Source: Streptomyces werraensis
Lineage (GTDB): Bacteria; Actinomycetota; Actinomycetes; Streptomycetales; Streptomycetaceae
Length of the DNA stretch: 64,000 bases
Reading direction: 5' to 3'
Assembly (NCBI GenBank): GCA_014656175.1
Contig: BNBX01000015.1
Coordinates: forward strand, 1 to 64,000
This document shows positions 51,335 to 60,585 of the stretch, in pieces. The notes under the pieces are model-generated. The model saw only the letters and a program-made list of their open reading frames with translations. It was not told the origin of the DNA and did not search any database. The position numbers and the translations under genes were made by a program. Numbering within the stretch: the first letter of the stretch is position 1; each line of letters begins with the position of its first letter.

Positions 51335-51499
51335 TGCTGTGCCCAGCCAGGTTCGCCGACGTGGTCAGGCTGCGGCTTTGGTGGGGCGGGCCGATGCGGA
51401 GGTCGTGATCAACGAAGCCGGGCGGGGTGTGCTCGCCGAGATGTGCGGGGTGAAGCCGGCGGTGCTGGCTGCCCGGGTTCACCGTGGATGATCCCAAGA
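51335..51499. other. Short coding remnant before IS fragment
   Basis: A plus-strand frame reads AALVGRADAEVVINEAGRGV then LAEMCGVKPAVLAARVHRG and stops at about 51491. It looks like genuine protein sequence but has no start and no family I recognise. It abuts the transposase remnant and was probably cut by it. Confidence 0.35.
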
Positions 51500-51970
51500 T
51501 CAGCACCGGACCTGCTCCCGCACCCGCGGGGATGGTCCCGTCGCGGGCGGCGTCTGGCGGCCTGGAACGAGGCCGGTGTCTGGGAGAAGCTGCACCAGCT
51601 GCTGAACAAGCTGCCGTCGAAGAACCAGCTGGACTGGTCCCGGGCGGTGATCGATTCCTCCCACGCACGGGCCGCACGCAGAAGCCTAAAAGCGGACCCA
51701 GCCCGGTCGACCACGCACGGCCGGGCAGCATGCACCACGTCATCACCGACGGCCAGGACATCCCGCTCGCGGTGTCGCTGACCGGCGGGAACCACAACGC
51801 TGTCACCCGACTGATGCCGCTGTTGGACAAGATCCCTGCAGTAGCGGGAGTCGTGGGCCCGCCACGGAGGCGGCCCCACATGCTCTTCGCGGACCGCGGC
51901 TACGACCACGCCAAGTACCGCCAGCTCCTGCGGCAGCGCGGGATCCGGCCGGTGATCGACCTCCTCGCCT
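51500..51970 (+). mobile_element. IS5-type transposase fragment (frameshifted)
   Basis: Frame one reads GRRLAAWNEAGVWEKLHQLL then DWSRAVIDSSHARAARR (first catalytic Asp). Frame two continues KSGPSPVDHARPGSMHHVIT, DGQDIPLAVSLTGGNHNAVT and MLFADRGYDHAKYRQLL (second Asp). It ends near RPVI, before the catalytic-Glu region, and then becomes unrelated sequence. This is the IS5/IS427-like layout common in Streptomyces. It is inactive. Confidence 0.85.
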
Positions 51971-52189
51971 GGAAGTTCCAGACCGGGGCTCAGTGGGGTG
52001 CGGCTGCCGGAGAAGTACGGCAGGCCGGGCGCGGGGGTGCCGACGGTGAGCCCGAAGGCGACAGCCCACCGGTGGTGCGCCCCCCAGATGTCTGGGATGG
52101 GATACGCCGACCGGCCGCGGCACTCTTTACCCGGTCGAGGGTGGTGAGCTGCCTTCGGCGCATTCGGTGACGACAACGAGGGGGAAGAG

Positions 52190-52714
52190 ATGTCCATGCG
52201 AAGAAGGACCATCGGGATGCTGGCCGCGGCCGCAGTCGCCGGTCTGACGGTGGCGGGGGCTCCGGCTGCCGGTGCGGCCCCGTCTGCGGCGGGTGACGCG
52301 GTCACGGCCTCCGTGTGGCGGAACGTCGCTCTGACCGGCACCTACACGATCCGTGACGACGAAGGCATTTTCGCCGCCGGTACGTACTGCAACGGCAACG
52401 TCGCCTCCGAGGGCTGGGTGAACGAGGTCCGCACGCCGTCGGTGTGGTGGGAGACCACGTGCGGGGGCGAAATCCGTGTGGAGAAGCATGTGTCCGCGGA
52501 GACGGACGCCGGCGGCGGAGTCATGATCTATGTGACCCTGCGGTTCTACGAGGGCACGAACGACACCAACACCGACCTCGACGCCGAGTACAACTTCAAC
52601 CGCTACGTCCCCGCGGGACAGACCTCGACGGTCAGCGAGATCACGCTCCGCAACGGGGAGAACGGCGGCAAGGACTGGGCGAAGCTCAACCTCGTCCTGC
52701 ACAACAACCGCTGA
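52190..52714 (+). CDS. Secreted hypothetical protein
   Basis: ATG 52190 follows GGGGGAAGAG. 174 residues: signal peptide 1 to about 32 (RTIGMLAAAAVAGLTVAGAP), then a beta-rich mature part with two Cys (TYCNGNVASEGWV and ETTCGGEIRVEKH) likely forming a disulfide, and RFYEGTNDTNTDLDAEYNFN. Exported protein of unknown function, with no close neighbours in an operon. Confidence 0.8.
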   Translation: MSMRRRTIGMLAAAAVAGLTVAGAPAAGAAPSAAGDAVTASVWRNVALTGTYTIRDDEGIFAAGTYCNGNVASEGWVNEVRTPSVWWETTCGGEIRVEKHVSAETDAGGGVMIYVTLRFYEGTNDTNTDLDAEYNFNRYVPAGQTSTVSEITLRNGENGGKDWAKLNLVLHNNR

Positions 52715-52835
52715 CCCGTACCGAGGCGTCGATCGCGCGCCCCGGACATCGACGGTTCCCGGGCACGGTAAGCGGAGGCACAGCTACCTGCGCGAACCGG
52801 GCTCGGGACCCGTTGTGCACGCTTAGCCTCGGACC

Positions 52836-53966
52836 ATGAGGCGCCATGGGGGAGCAAGACGGGTCGGCGAGACCGGGGACGCGGCGGCGCGGGCGGCGCA
52901 GTCCGCGCGGAGCGTCGAGGAGTTCTTCGAGGCGGTGAAACGGGTCGTACGGCCTGCGCTGCGCTTCGACGTATGCGCCTGCTTGACCGTGGATCCGCAG
53001 ACGTTGATGAACACCGGCGGTGACTACCGAGACGGCCTGCCGCCCGCCCTGATGCCACGCATGCTCGACATCGAGTACCGCGAGGGGGACGCCAACGACC
53101 TGTCCGATCTGGCGGCCAGGCCGACGCCGGTGGGCCTGCTCAGCCGGGAAACGAGCGGGAACCTCACCCTCAGTCCCCGGTACCGCGACATCATGCGGCC
53201 CCTCGGCTTCCGCGACGAGCTGCGTGTGCTGCTGCGGGACCGTCACGGAGCATGGGGCGCCCTGGTCATGGGACGCGCAGACGACGCGCCTCCGTTCGGC
53301 TCCGCAGAGCTGGCTGCGGCGGCGTCGCTGGTCCAGCCGTTGGGGAACGCACTGCGCCGGCTGCACCTGACGCGGCTGGCCGAAGCGAACGTCTCCGAGA
53401 CGGCGCCGGGACTGGTGTTGCTGGACGCCGACCACCAGGTGGTCCATGCGACACCCACCGTGGCCATCTGGTTCAACGACCTGGCGCACGCCGACGGCGT
53501 GCCGTCCGGGGATCGCGGACTGCCTCCCGCCGTGTACGCGGTGGCAGCGGCGGTGCAGGCCGCAGGGGCCGCGGCCTCCCACACCTCGTGGATGCACAGC
53601 CGCCGGCACGGCCGGGTACGGTTGCACGCCTGGCGCCTGGAGGAACCCACGGCGGCCCCGGCCCGCACCGCTGTCGTCGTCGAACGAGCCGGTCCCGCTG
53701 AGCACATCGCACTGATCGTCGCGGCGTACGGTCTGACTCCTCGCGAGAGGGACGTCATGACGCTGGTGTTGCGGGGGCGGTCCACAGCCGACATCAGCCG
53801 CAGTGCAGGTCTGTCACCACACACGGTCCAGGACCACCTGAAGTCCGTGTTCGACAAGACGGGCGTCCGCAGCCGACGAGATCTGGTCGCCACGCTCTTC
53901 GCTCGTCATTATTTGCCGGACATGAGTCCGCCGGCGTTTGCACCGCAGCGCCGCCCCCGGGACTGA
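52836..53966 (+). CDS. LuxR-family regulator with GAF-like N-terminus
   Basis: 376 residues. The N-terminal half resembles a GAF sensor (LRVLLRDRHGAWGALVMGRA, FGSAELAAAASLVQPLGNAL), followed by a PAS-like stretch (PGLVLLDADHQVVHATPTVA). The C-terminal HTH (about 305-365) reads LTPRERDVMTLVLRGRSTAD, SRSAGLSPHTVQDHLKSVFD, KTGVRSRRDLVA, the classical LuxR/NarL motif. Helix-turn-helix regulators of this shape are frequent in streptomycetes. The ligand and targets are unknown. Confidence 0.9.
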   Translation: MRRHGGARRVGETGDAAARAAQSARSVEEFFEAVKRVVRPALRFDVCACLTVDPQTLMNTGGDYRDGLPPALMPRMLDIEYREGDANDLSDLAARPTPVGLLSRETSGNLTLSPRYRDIMRPLGFRDELRVLLRDRHGAWGALVMGRADDAPPFGSAELAAAASLVQPLGNALRRLHLTRLAEANVSETAPGLVLLDADHQVVHATPTVAIWFNDLAHADGVPSGDRGLPPAVYAVAAAVQAAGAAASHTSWMHSRRHGRVRLHAWRLEEPTAAPARTAVVVERAGPAEHIALIVAAYGLTPRERDVMTLVLRGRSTADISRSAGLSPHTVQDHLKSVFDKTGVRSRRDLVATLFARHYLPDMSPPAFAPQRRPRD

Positions 53967-53984
53967 AGAGGCAAGCCCTCGCAA

Positions 53985-54275
53985 TTGTCGGCTGCGACCC
54001 GTTCGTCGTCCTCGCCGGCGCCGACCTCGGATCTGTTCCGGATCCGGGTGTTACGCCGTCCGCACAGCGGTGCCCTGCGCGCCCGTTCCGACATCTACGG
54101 CGGCTCCCTGGAAGGCTTCACCTTCGAGTGGATCGGGGAGGAGAGCACCTTCGCCATGAAGTCCCAGGCCAACGGCCTCTACGTGGCCGTCGACAAGAAC
54201 TACACCGGCGCCTCGCAGAACCTGCTGCTCTCGTCGCTGCCGTCGGCCGCGACGTCGACACCGCTAAGGGACGTC
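53985..54275 (+). pseudogene. Fascin-like beta-trefoil fragment
   Basis: The frame reads SDLFRIRVLRRPHSGALRAR, SDIYGGSLEGFTFEWIGEES and FAMKSQANGLYVAVDKNYTG before running into unrelated sequence. It resembles the fascin-type beta-trefoil repeats of actinobacterial secreted proteins (RxLRRPHSG-L, FALRSQANGLYVAVD). Signal peptide and later repeats are missing. Confidence 0.65.
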
Positions 54276-54324
54276 GTGGAGCACACTCAACCGTGGGCGA
54301 TCTGGTCTGCTGCGCAGTGCTTGG

Positions 54325-54798
54325 TCAGATGACGTTGCACTCTTCCAGCGGAGACGTCTTTGCTTGTGGTGCGCCCTCGGCCCCCTTCCGCAGCACAATG
54401 GAGTAGCAGTGGTAGGCCCGGGAGTGTGACACGCCGAACATGTTCGTGTCCTCATACTCTCCGAAGAAGCGGACGATGGTGGTCAGCGAGTCCACCGACC
54501 ACGCGTAAGAGAGAAGCCTGCCGTCGTGCCTCTCGGCGATCCCCCGAACGACTTCTTGGCCGGGAAAGCCGTTTGGGGCTACCACCATGTCGCGCGCGTA
54601 AGAATGGGCCAAGTCTGCTGTCCGCTCCAAGGCTTCTGCCTTGTTTCGCTCGTTCGCGCGTTCCTGGCGACAGTGCATGACCATGAGAACCGAAACCGCG
54701 ATCAGGACCGCGACGATGGGCACCATGATGGCGGCGAGGCACCCAGGGGACGGCACCGTGACACGGCTCTGCTGCGCCACGGTGCCGTTGTTGGACAT
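54325..54798 (-). CDS. Single-pass membrane protein
   Basis: ATG 54798 (MSNNGTVAQQSRVTVPS) gives 157 residues. One helix (CLAAIMVPIVAVLIAVSVLM) is followed by a charged juxtamembrane region and an outside domain with SYARDMVVAPNGFPGQEVV, VDSLTTIVRFFGEYEDTNMF and a Cys at each end (HCYSIVL, EECNVI). This is a pilin- or sensor-like topology, with no family recognised. Starts just 9 bp from the stop of the SGNH pseudogene upstream on the same strand. Confidence 0.65.
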   Translation of the reverse strand: MSNNGTVAQQSRVTVPSPGCLAAIMVPIVAVLIAVSVLMVMHCRQERANERNKAEALERTADLAHSYARDMVVAPNGFPGQEVVRGIAERHDGRLLSYAWSVDSLTTIVRFFGEYEDTNMFGVSHSRAYHCYSIVLRKGAEGAPQAKTSPLEECNVI

Positions 54799-54806
54799 GT
54801 GCCTGT

Positions 54807-55530
54807 TCACCGGCCCTGTCGAGTGGCAGCTGACAGAGGGCTGGCTGTCATGAACGCCTGTGCGTAGGCGCTCGTTCCGGTCTGGTTCGGGTGGTAGCTC
54901 TCGCGGCTCAGGCAGGTGTCCCCGGTGAACCACCAGCAGAGCTGCGTGTTCTTGTCGCCGTGGTCGAAGTCGCCGTCACCGTTCGGCCCTGCCACGACCC
55001 CGTTGATGCCTTCAGGTGAATCACAGATCCGCTTGCCCTCGAACGCCGCCTGCGGGGATCGGTAACGGACATTGGAGGCACTCATCGAGAGCGCGAGCTC
55101 GCGCTGCTTGCTCTCGAAGCACTCGGCCATGTCGTTCAGAATGACACGCTGGGAGGCACTGACCAAGGTCGAGCAGGCCTGAGTGCGGCTGAAGAGCAAG
55201 GGGTAGCCCATCAGCGAGATCGTCGCGTTCGGCGCGAGTGCATGGATTTGTTCCAGCACAGTGCGGGTCTCGGCTACGGCGTTGTCGATGTCTGCCTTCA
55301 TCGAGGCCTCGGAGGGGCACCCCTCCATGACGCACGTCTGGATTTGTTGTCGAAACGCGCGTCGTTACCGCCGATGGTCAACATGACCGAGGTGGTGTCC
55401 TCGCTGAGCACCCCCGAGTCGATCTGGGTCTTCTCGTGGAAATCGCCTCGGCGGCGGCCTGCGCGGCCAAGGCTGGCTCTGTTCGCGAGAACGGGAGTCG
55501 TTTGTCGATGAGCTCACCCTGTCAACCAGT
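54807..55530 (-). pseudogene. SGNH-type esterase, N-truncated and twice frameshifted
   Basis: Three frames carry it: ELIDKRLPFSRTEPALAAQA, then HEKTQIDSGVLSEDTTSVML with TIGGNDARFDN (block III of SGNH hydrolases), then IQTCVMEGCPSEASMKADID through SYHPNQTGTSAYAQAFMTA (catalytic His). Breaks lie near 55440 and 55343. The catalytic Ser block (GDSYSSG-type) is missing, so the 5' third is deleted near the cupin gene's 3' end. Confidence 0.8.
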
Positions 55531-55553
55531 GCCAGGCTTGGCGGCTCTGCCAC

Positions 55554-56054
55554 TCACAGGAACTCGCTCCGGTAGGCCGAGGCGAACTCGGCCGCGCGGC
55601 GGCGGCGCTCCGCGAGCTCGTCCTGCGACAGCTGGGGCGGCGGCGCGTCCTTGCCGGCGACGACATCGCCGATGCGCGTGAAGTACTCGTCCTGGCCTGC
55701 CGGGGTGCACATGCACAGCATGCGGGCCGGCGCACCAGAGGCGTTGCGGAAGTTGTGCGGGGCGTTGGCCGGGATGTTGACCGTGGACCCGGCCCGTACG
55801 GTGTGCTTCTCGCCGCGGAAGGTGAACTCGATCTCGCCCTCGAGGATCGTGAACATCTCCTCGAAGTCGTGCCGGTGCGGGGGCGGGCCGCCGCCGTCGG
55901 GCACACGCATGTCGATCAGGCAGTACCGGCCGTCGGTCTGCTCGCCGGTGACCAGCATGGCGTACGTGTTGCCCACCAAAGAGATGTACGTCGTGCCGGG
56001 ATCGTCGGGGTCCGCCACGGTCAGCGAGCGGGACAGGTCGTCGTCGGGGATCAT
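55554..56054 (-). CDS. Cupin-domain protein
   Basis: 166 residues from ATG 56054 after GAAGGAGACG. Cupin motif 1: PPPHRHDFEEMFTILEGEIE (H-x-H, E). Motif 2: PANAPHNFRNASGAPARMLC (H). The conserved His/Glu set predicts a bound metal, suggesting a dioxygenase, isomerase or small-molecule sensor role. It is convergent/adjacent to the esterase remnant and upstream of none; possibly co-regulated with the downstream hydrolase cluster. Confidence 0.88.
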   Translation of the reverse strand: MIPDDDLSRSLTVADPDDPGTTYISLVGNTYAMLVTGEQTDGRYCLIDMRVPDGGGPPPHRHDFEEMFTILEGEIEFTFRGEKHTVRAGSTVNIPANAPHNFRNASGAPARMLCMCTPAGQDEYFTRIGDVVAGKDAPPPQLSQDELAERRRRAAEFASAYRSEFL

Positions 56055-56305
56055 CGGAATCGTCTCCTTCAGAGGTCAGTCAGGTGAGGATCAGGTGCCG
56101 GGCAGCTCTCATGGAGTCCGGCAGTCTCCCGGCCGTCAATGCGCATGCGGCGCGAAGCGGGATTCCGGCCCGCCCGCGCGGTGCTTCAGTGTGTTCGTGC
56201 CGGTGTCCGAGAGACTCCGTCGCGGCGGGCAACGGGGTGCGGCCACCTGTGTGGAGCGCCTGCATACCCCTCCTGTGGCATGGGGTGAGCGCGCTCGGTG
56301 GCGGC

Positions 56306-57256
56306 TCAGATGGATGTGAGGACGCGGATGCGGTCGGTGATGGCGCGGCGGGCGACGTCGGAGGTGAAGGCGATGGAGTCGAACTCGTGTGGGGCACCGG
56401 GGTGCAGGTGGAATTCGACCGGCACGCCGGCGCGGCTGAGTTTGGTGGCGTAGGCGGCGTCTTCGTCGCGGAAGACGTCGAGCTGGCCGACCTCGATGTA
56501 GGCCGGCGGCAGGCCGGTGGCGTCCTCGAGCCGGGCCGGGGCCGCCGTGGCCGGGACGCCTGGCCCGCCGGCGGCCTCGCCGAGCAGGGCGGGCCAGGCG
56601 GTGAGGCTGTCGTCGTAGGACCACAGCAGGTAAGGCGCGATGTGGGAATCGGGGGTGGTGGTGCGGTCGTCGAGCATCGGCATGATGAGGATCTGGCGGG
56701 CGATCTTCGGGCCGCCGCGCTCGCGGGCGAGGATCGTCAGTCCCGCGGCCATACCGCCGCCGGCGCTGTCCCCCATCACACCGATCCGGTCGCGGTCGAC
56801 GCCGAGTTCTGCGGCGTGTGCGTGCAGCCAGCGCAGTGCGCTGTAGGCGTCCTCGAGCGGGGTCGGGAAGGGGTGCTCGGGGGCGCGGCGGTACTCGACC
56901 GACAGCATCGGCACGCCGCTGGCGGAGACGTAGCGGGAGACCGGGCCGTCGAACAGGTCGATGTGGCCGAAGATGTATCCGCCGCCGTGGAAGAACAGCA
57001 CGGCCGGGCCCGGCGCCGCGCCGTCCTTGGTGTACCAGCGCATGGTGATCCGCGCGCCGTCGTCGGCGGTCGTGTGGTGCTCGCTGGTCTTGACGTCGTC
57101 CGGGATCGGCTGGGCCGTTCCCGCGGCGCCGATGATCGGCTCCCACATGGCGCGCCGCGCCGCGATGTCGCCTACGGCCGGTGGTGTGGCGTCCGCCATC
57201 GCGCCGGCCATCGGGGCCAGCGCCTGAGCGATTTCGGGATCCAGACTGAGTGCCAT
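56306..57256 (-). CDS. HSL-family (acetyl-hydrolase-like) esterase
   Basis: 316 residues from ATG 57256 (MALSLDPEIAQALAPMAGAM), with a GGAAAGACC-like site upstream. VLFFHGGGYIFGHID is the HGGG oxyanion motif, VMGDSAGGGMAAGL the GDSAG nucleophile elbow, DVFRDEDAAYA the acidic loop and HPGAPHEFD the catalytic His. Hormone-sensitive-lipase-type carboxylesterase acting on short acyl esters in the cytoplasm. It follows the quinone oxidoreductase gene by 29 bp on the same strand, so both are probably one MarR-controlled transcript. Confidence 0.92.
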   Translation of the reverse strand: MALSLDPEIAQALAPMAGAMADATPPAVGDIAARRAMWEPIIGAAGTAQPIPDDVKTSEHHTTADDGARITMRWYTKDGAAPGPAVLFFHGGGYIFGHIDLFDGPVSRYVSASGVPMLSVEYRRAPEHPFPTPLEDAYSALRWLHAHAAELGVDRDRIGVMGDSAGGGMAAGLTILARERGGPKIARQILIMPMLDDRTTTPDSHIAPYLLWSYDDSLTAWPALLGEAAGGPGVPATAAPARLEDATGLPPAYIEVGQLDVFRDEDAAYATKLSRAGVPVEFHLHPGAPHEFDSIAFTSDVARRAITDRIRVLTSI

Positions 57257-57285
57257 GGTCTTTCCCTTTCGGTGGAGGATCGGCG

Positions 57286-58230
57286 TCAGTCGGCGGACGG
57301 GACCACGATGACCTTGCCGTGCACCGCGCCTTCGGAGGCCCGGGCGTGGAGCGCGGGGAGTTCGGCCAGCGGTATCCGCTCGGCGACGTCGACGCGCAGT
57401 TCGCCGCGGTCGATCAGCGCCACCAGTTGGGCCAGTTGGTCGGCGTCGCTGCGGACGAACAGGTCGATGCCGCGCACGTCGCGCTCCTCGTCGCTGGGGG
57501 CGGGCATCCACACCGTGGTGTTCACGACGACCCCGCCGGGACGGACCAGGGTGACCAGTGAGGCCAGTTCGTCCGGAGCGACCGGCGCGAGGTTGAGTGC
57601 GAGGTCGACCGGTTCGGTCACCACTGCGGTCACGTCGGTGGCGGTGTGGTCGATGACCTCGTCGGCGCCGGCCGATGTGACCGCCTCGCTGCTGCGCGGG
57701 CCCGCTGTGGCGATGACGTGGGCGCCGGCGTTCTTGGCCAGCTGCACGGCGTAGCCGCCGACCGCGCCGCCGGCGCCGTTGATCAATACGCGCTGCCCGG
57801 CCGTCAGCTTGCCGTGGTCGAAGAGCGCCTGGTACGCGGTCAGGCCCACCAGGGGCAGCGCGGCGGCGTCGGCCAGGGGGACGCTCTTGGGGGCCGGGAT
57901 CAGGACGTCGGCCGGCGCGAGAACGTACTGCGCGGCGGCGCCGTTGCCGTCCATCGGCAGGAAGCCGACGACGTCGTCGCCGACCGCGATGCCGTCGACG
58001 CCCTCGCCCAGTGCGTCGACCGTTCCGGCGACGTCTATGCCGGGCGTGTGGGGCAGCGTCACCGGGATGGGGCCCTGCATGAAGCCCCCGCGGATGTTGC
58101 CGTCGACGGGGTTGAACGACGTCGCGGCGACGCGCACCCGGACCTCGCCGGCCCCGGGAACGGGCTGCTCCACGTCCTCATGGCGCAGGACGCTCGGGTC
58201 GCCGTACTCGTGGAAACGCACTGCCTTCAT
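57286..58230 (-). CDS. NADP-dependent quinone/zinc-free medium-chain oxidoreductase
   Basis: ATG 58230 (MKAVRFHEYGDPSVLRHEDV) gives 314 residues. Groes-like N-terminal domain (RVRVAATSFNPVDGNIRGG), then Rossmann domain with VLINGAGGAVGGYAVQLAKN (nucleotide-binding) and GKVIVVPSAD at the end. No zinc-ligand cysteines are present, as in QOR-type enzymes that reduce quinones or enones with NADPH. The promoter region contains the palindrome also found before marR, so quinone/electrophile-inducible expression is likely. Confidence 0.92.
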   Translation of the reverse strand: MKAVRFHEYGDPSVLRHEDVEQPVPGAGEVRVRVAATSFNPVDGNIRGGFMQGPIPVTLPHTPGIDVAGTVDALGEGVDGIAVGDDVVGFLPMDGNGAAAQYVLAPADVLIPAPKSVPLADAAALPLVGLTAYQALFDHGKLTAGQRVLINGAGGAVGGYAVQLAKNAGAHVIATAGPRSSEAVTSAGADEVIDHTATDVTAVVTEPVDLALNLAPVAPDELASLVTLVRPGGVVVNTTVWMPAPSDEERDVRGIDLFVRSDADQLAQLVALIDRGELRVDVAERIPLAELPALHARASEGAVHGKVIVVPSAD

Positions 58231-58258
58231 TCCGGTTCTCACCTTCACTGCGATCGAT

Positions 58259-58280
58259 GTTGCTTCGAATTCGAAGCAAC
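58259..58280. promoter_or_regulatory. MarR operator 1
   Basis: 22-bp perfect palindrome: arms GTTGCTTCGAA and TTCGAAGCAAC. It contains the 14-bp core CTTCGAATTCGAAG repeated at 58301 and 59256. It is 28 bp upstream of the oxidoreductase start. Confidence 0.85.
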
Positions 58281-58300
58281 TGTTGACGACAGTACATCTA

Positions 58301-58314
58301 CTTCGAATTCGAAG
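58301..58314. promoter_or_regulatory. MarR operator 2
   Basis: CTTCGAATTCGAAG, exact core of operator 1 located 37 bp away, between the oxidoreductase promoter and the 3' end of the flavin-reductase remnant. Confidence 0.8.
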
Positions 58315-58325
58315 CAAGTGCTGGG

Positions 58326-58895
58326 TTACTGCTGGTGCGAGCGCATCGCCGCGGCGAGTTCGACGGCGGCTCGGTCGATGCAGGCGCGCAGCCGCGCCGC
58401 TGAGCGCCGTGGCCTGCCATTCGACGGGGCCTGCGACGACGACCGTGGGCACGGGCTCGGCATGCACGGCGGTCAGGCGCCTGCGCATCACCTGTGTGAT
58501 GTCGGGTGGCTGCCGGTCGGATCCGCTGTTGAGCGCCAGCGGCAGCGACATGCCGGAGAGGCCTTGTCCCCGAGGATGGCGAGGAACGAGTCGAACACCT
58601 TGCTCGGGGATGCGGCGCGCACCGGGGTCGCCACCACCAGCCCGTCGGCCGCCACGACCGCCGCGATCGCCTCCCGCAGGTCGAGGCTGACGCGGCCCTG
58701 GATGGAGTGCTGGGCGAGGTCGGCTGCCAGCCGATGCAACTCCAGCACCTCCGCCTCGGCGCGCGCACCCCCGGCCGCCAGTGACCGGCACACCGCCTCC
58801 GTGATCCGGTCCGCGAGCCGGCGAGCCGGACGCGGACATCCGACACCGGCGCTCACCACGGCCAAGGACACCGGAGTCCACGCGGCGGTGCTCAT
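58326..58895 (-). pseudogene. NADPH-dependent FMN reductase-like (CE1759-type), two compensating frameshifts
   Basis: ATG 58895 starts MSTAAWTPVSLAVVSAGVGC, flavodoxin-like, with LADRITEAVCRSL and DGLVVATPVRAASPSKVFDS. Near 58565 the frame changes: GMSLPLALNSGSDRQPPDIT then RRRLTAVHAEPVPTVVVAGP. Near 58390 it returns to the first frame: RLRACIDRAAVELAAAMRSH and stop at 58326. Both shifts cancel, so an indel pair rather than one lesion. The expected FMN-reductase path is otherwise intact at about 189 residues. Confidence 0.78.
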
Positions 58896-59255
58896 CCCGG
58901 CATCGTGTTCATGGCTTCTGCGCTGCGGCCGGGCTCTCGTGCCGTCACCGGGGAGGGCCGAGGACGACGACGTTGCCCGAGGCAGGGGATGTTCATGGCG
59001 GGTCCTCGGGATGCGTGGGCGGCGGCGCCGTCCTTCTGCTCGTAACCCGGTGCCGCGGCACTGCCCGCTCTTCATGTTCTGCGGTGCTCAGTCGGGCTCA
59101 ACGCCGCCCACACCGTGCGCTCACGAGGTCGCGCCATCGGGCCTGGGAGGCCCTCGCGCCCCGTCCGATCCACCTGCCGGGGGTGGCACCGGAACTCGCG
59201 GAGGAGTTCAGTTCCAGTTCCTCCTCTTGTGACTGGAACCGCGCCCCGCCGCATT

Positions 59256-59269
59256 CTTCGAATTCGAAG
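59256..59269. promoter_or_regulatory. MarR operator 3
   Basis: CTTCGAATTCGAAG 16 bp before the marR start codon, identical in core to the sites before the oxidoreductase. It indicates autoregulation by MarR. Confidence 0.85.
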
Positions 59270-59284
59270 CAGTAGACTTCGGGC

Positions 59285-59788
59285 ATGTCTGATTCACCGC
59301 CGTCGCTCGATCCCGTGCAGCTCGGCGCCTACTTCGACCTCATCGAGGTGACCAGCCTGCTCCGGCACGCCGTCGAGCAGCAGCTGCGCGAGACCGGTGA
59401 CCTCAGCTATGTGCAGTTCCAGCTGCTGGCCCGCCTCGGGGACTCGCCGACGGGCAGCCACCGCATGACCGACCTGGCCGACGGCGTCGTCTACAGCCGC
59501 AGCGGCCTGACCTACCAGGTGGATCTGCTCCAGAAGGAGGGCCTGGTCGTCCGCGCTCCCTCGCCGGACGACGAGCGGAGCATCACCGTCACCCTCACCG
59601 ATGCCGGGCGTGCGCTGCTTGCGAAGGTGCTGCCGGGTCACGTCGAGGTGGTCAGCCGCCTCCTGTTCGAGCCGCTTTCGCGCGACGACGTCAAAGCTCT
59701 CGCCGGCCTGCTGGCTCCGGTGCGCGACCACATGCGCTCCATGCCGTCCCGCTCGGCCGCACCTCGCCGCCGTAAAGCCGGAGCATGA
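59285..59788 (+). CDS. MarR family regulator
   Basis: 167 residues from ATG 59285. Winged helix: YVQFQLLARLGDSPTGSHRM, TDLADGVVYSRSGLTYQVDL then EGLVVRAPSPDDERSITVTL (wing with D-x-R). Dimerisation helices at both ends. The exact palindrome before its gene and before the oxidoreductase defines the likely operator. No Cys is present in the expected redox-sensing position, so a small ligand (quinone, phenol) rather than thiol oxidation is likely. Confidence 0.92.
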   Translation: MSDSPPSLDPVQLGAYFDLIEVTSLLRHAVEQQLRETGDLSYVQFQLLARLGDSPTGSHRMTDLADGVVYSRSGLTYQVDLLQKEGLVVRAPSPDDERSITVTLTDAGRALLAKVLPGHVEVVSRLLFEPLSRDDVKALAGLLAPVRDHMRSMPSRSAAPRRRKAGA

Positions 59789-59898
59789 GGACTCGGCCCA
59801 GGCCACGCAGTAGGGACACGGCATGTCCCGCTCGGCGCAGGGCCAAGGGGAAGCGACGAGCGACGCCGAGGACAGGGACTGAGGCGTAGCACCTGGAC

Positions 59899-60400
59899 GA
59901 CGCTGAGTCGGTGGACTCCGCCATCGTGCGCGCCCACCAGCACGCCGCCGGAGCCCGGGGCCCGGCCGGCGAACCGGTACGACCATGCCATCGGCCGCTC
60001 CCGCGGCGGACTGACCACCAAATCCACCTCGCGGCCGACGACCGCTGCCGGCCGCTGGCCTTCGACCTCACCGCCGGGCAGGCCGGCGACGCGCCTGCCT
60101 TCACCAAGGTGATGGCCCGCCTGCGCGTCCCCCGCCGCCGTGGGAGGCCCGGGACCACGCCGGACGTGGTCCTGGCCGACAAGGCGTACCCTCCCGCGCG
60201 ATCCGCAGCCACCTGCGTAAACGCGGCATCCGCGGGGTGATCCCGGAACGGGCCGACCAGCAGGCCGACCGGATGCGGCGCGGACAGGCCGGTGGCAGAC
60301 CGCCGCCCTTCGACCGGGAGGCCTACAAGCAGCGCAACACCGTCGAGCAGTGCATCAACCGCCTCAAGCAGCGGCGCGGGGTTGGCTCCGTTGGACAGGC
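59899..60400 (+). mobile_element. IS5-type transposase fragment
   Basis: Reads DSAIVRAHQHAAGARG (first catalytic Asp region), then HQIHLAADDRCRPLAFDLTA, GQAGDAPAFTKVMARLRVPR and DVVLADKAYPPARSA (second Asp), a frame change, then VIPERADQQADRMRRGQAGG, REAYKQRNTVEQCINRLKQR (catalytic Glu). The conserved end (about WRGLATRYEK) is missing and replaced by unrelated sequence. A different subgroup from the fragments at 7463, 16895 and 51500. Confidence 0.85.
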
Positions 60401-60522
60401 CCTTGAGCGTCGCGGAGACAATATCCAGCTGACGGGTTGGGGTGTGACCGAGGTACGCGCCGCAGGCAAAATGATCTTGAAGCCCTGGTGGCTCGGTCTT
60501 CGCATTTCAGAGGGCCACGCGC

Positions 60523-60547
60523 GCTGTTCTGCCAGCGGCAGAACAGC
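60523..60547. promoter_or_regulatory. Inverted repeat upstream of the hydrolase gene
   Basis: GCTGTTCTGCC (60523-60533) and GGCAGAACAGC (60537-60547), exact 11-bp arms with a 3-base spacer, 38 bp before the ATG. Operator-like; no regulator gene adjoins it, so the protein that binds is unknown. Confidence 0.6.
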
Positions 60548-60585
60548 GGCCGGGCCGGGCTCGACGATCCCTACAGTCCAGTCTC

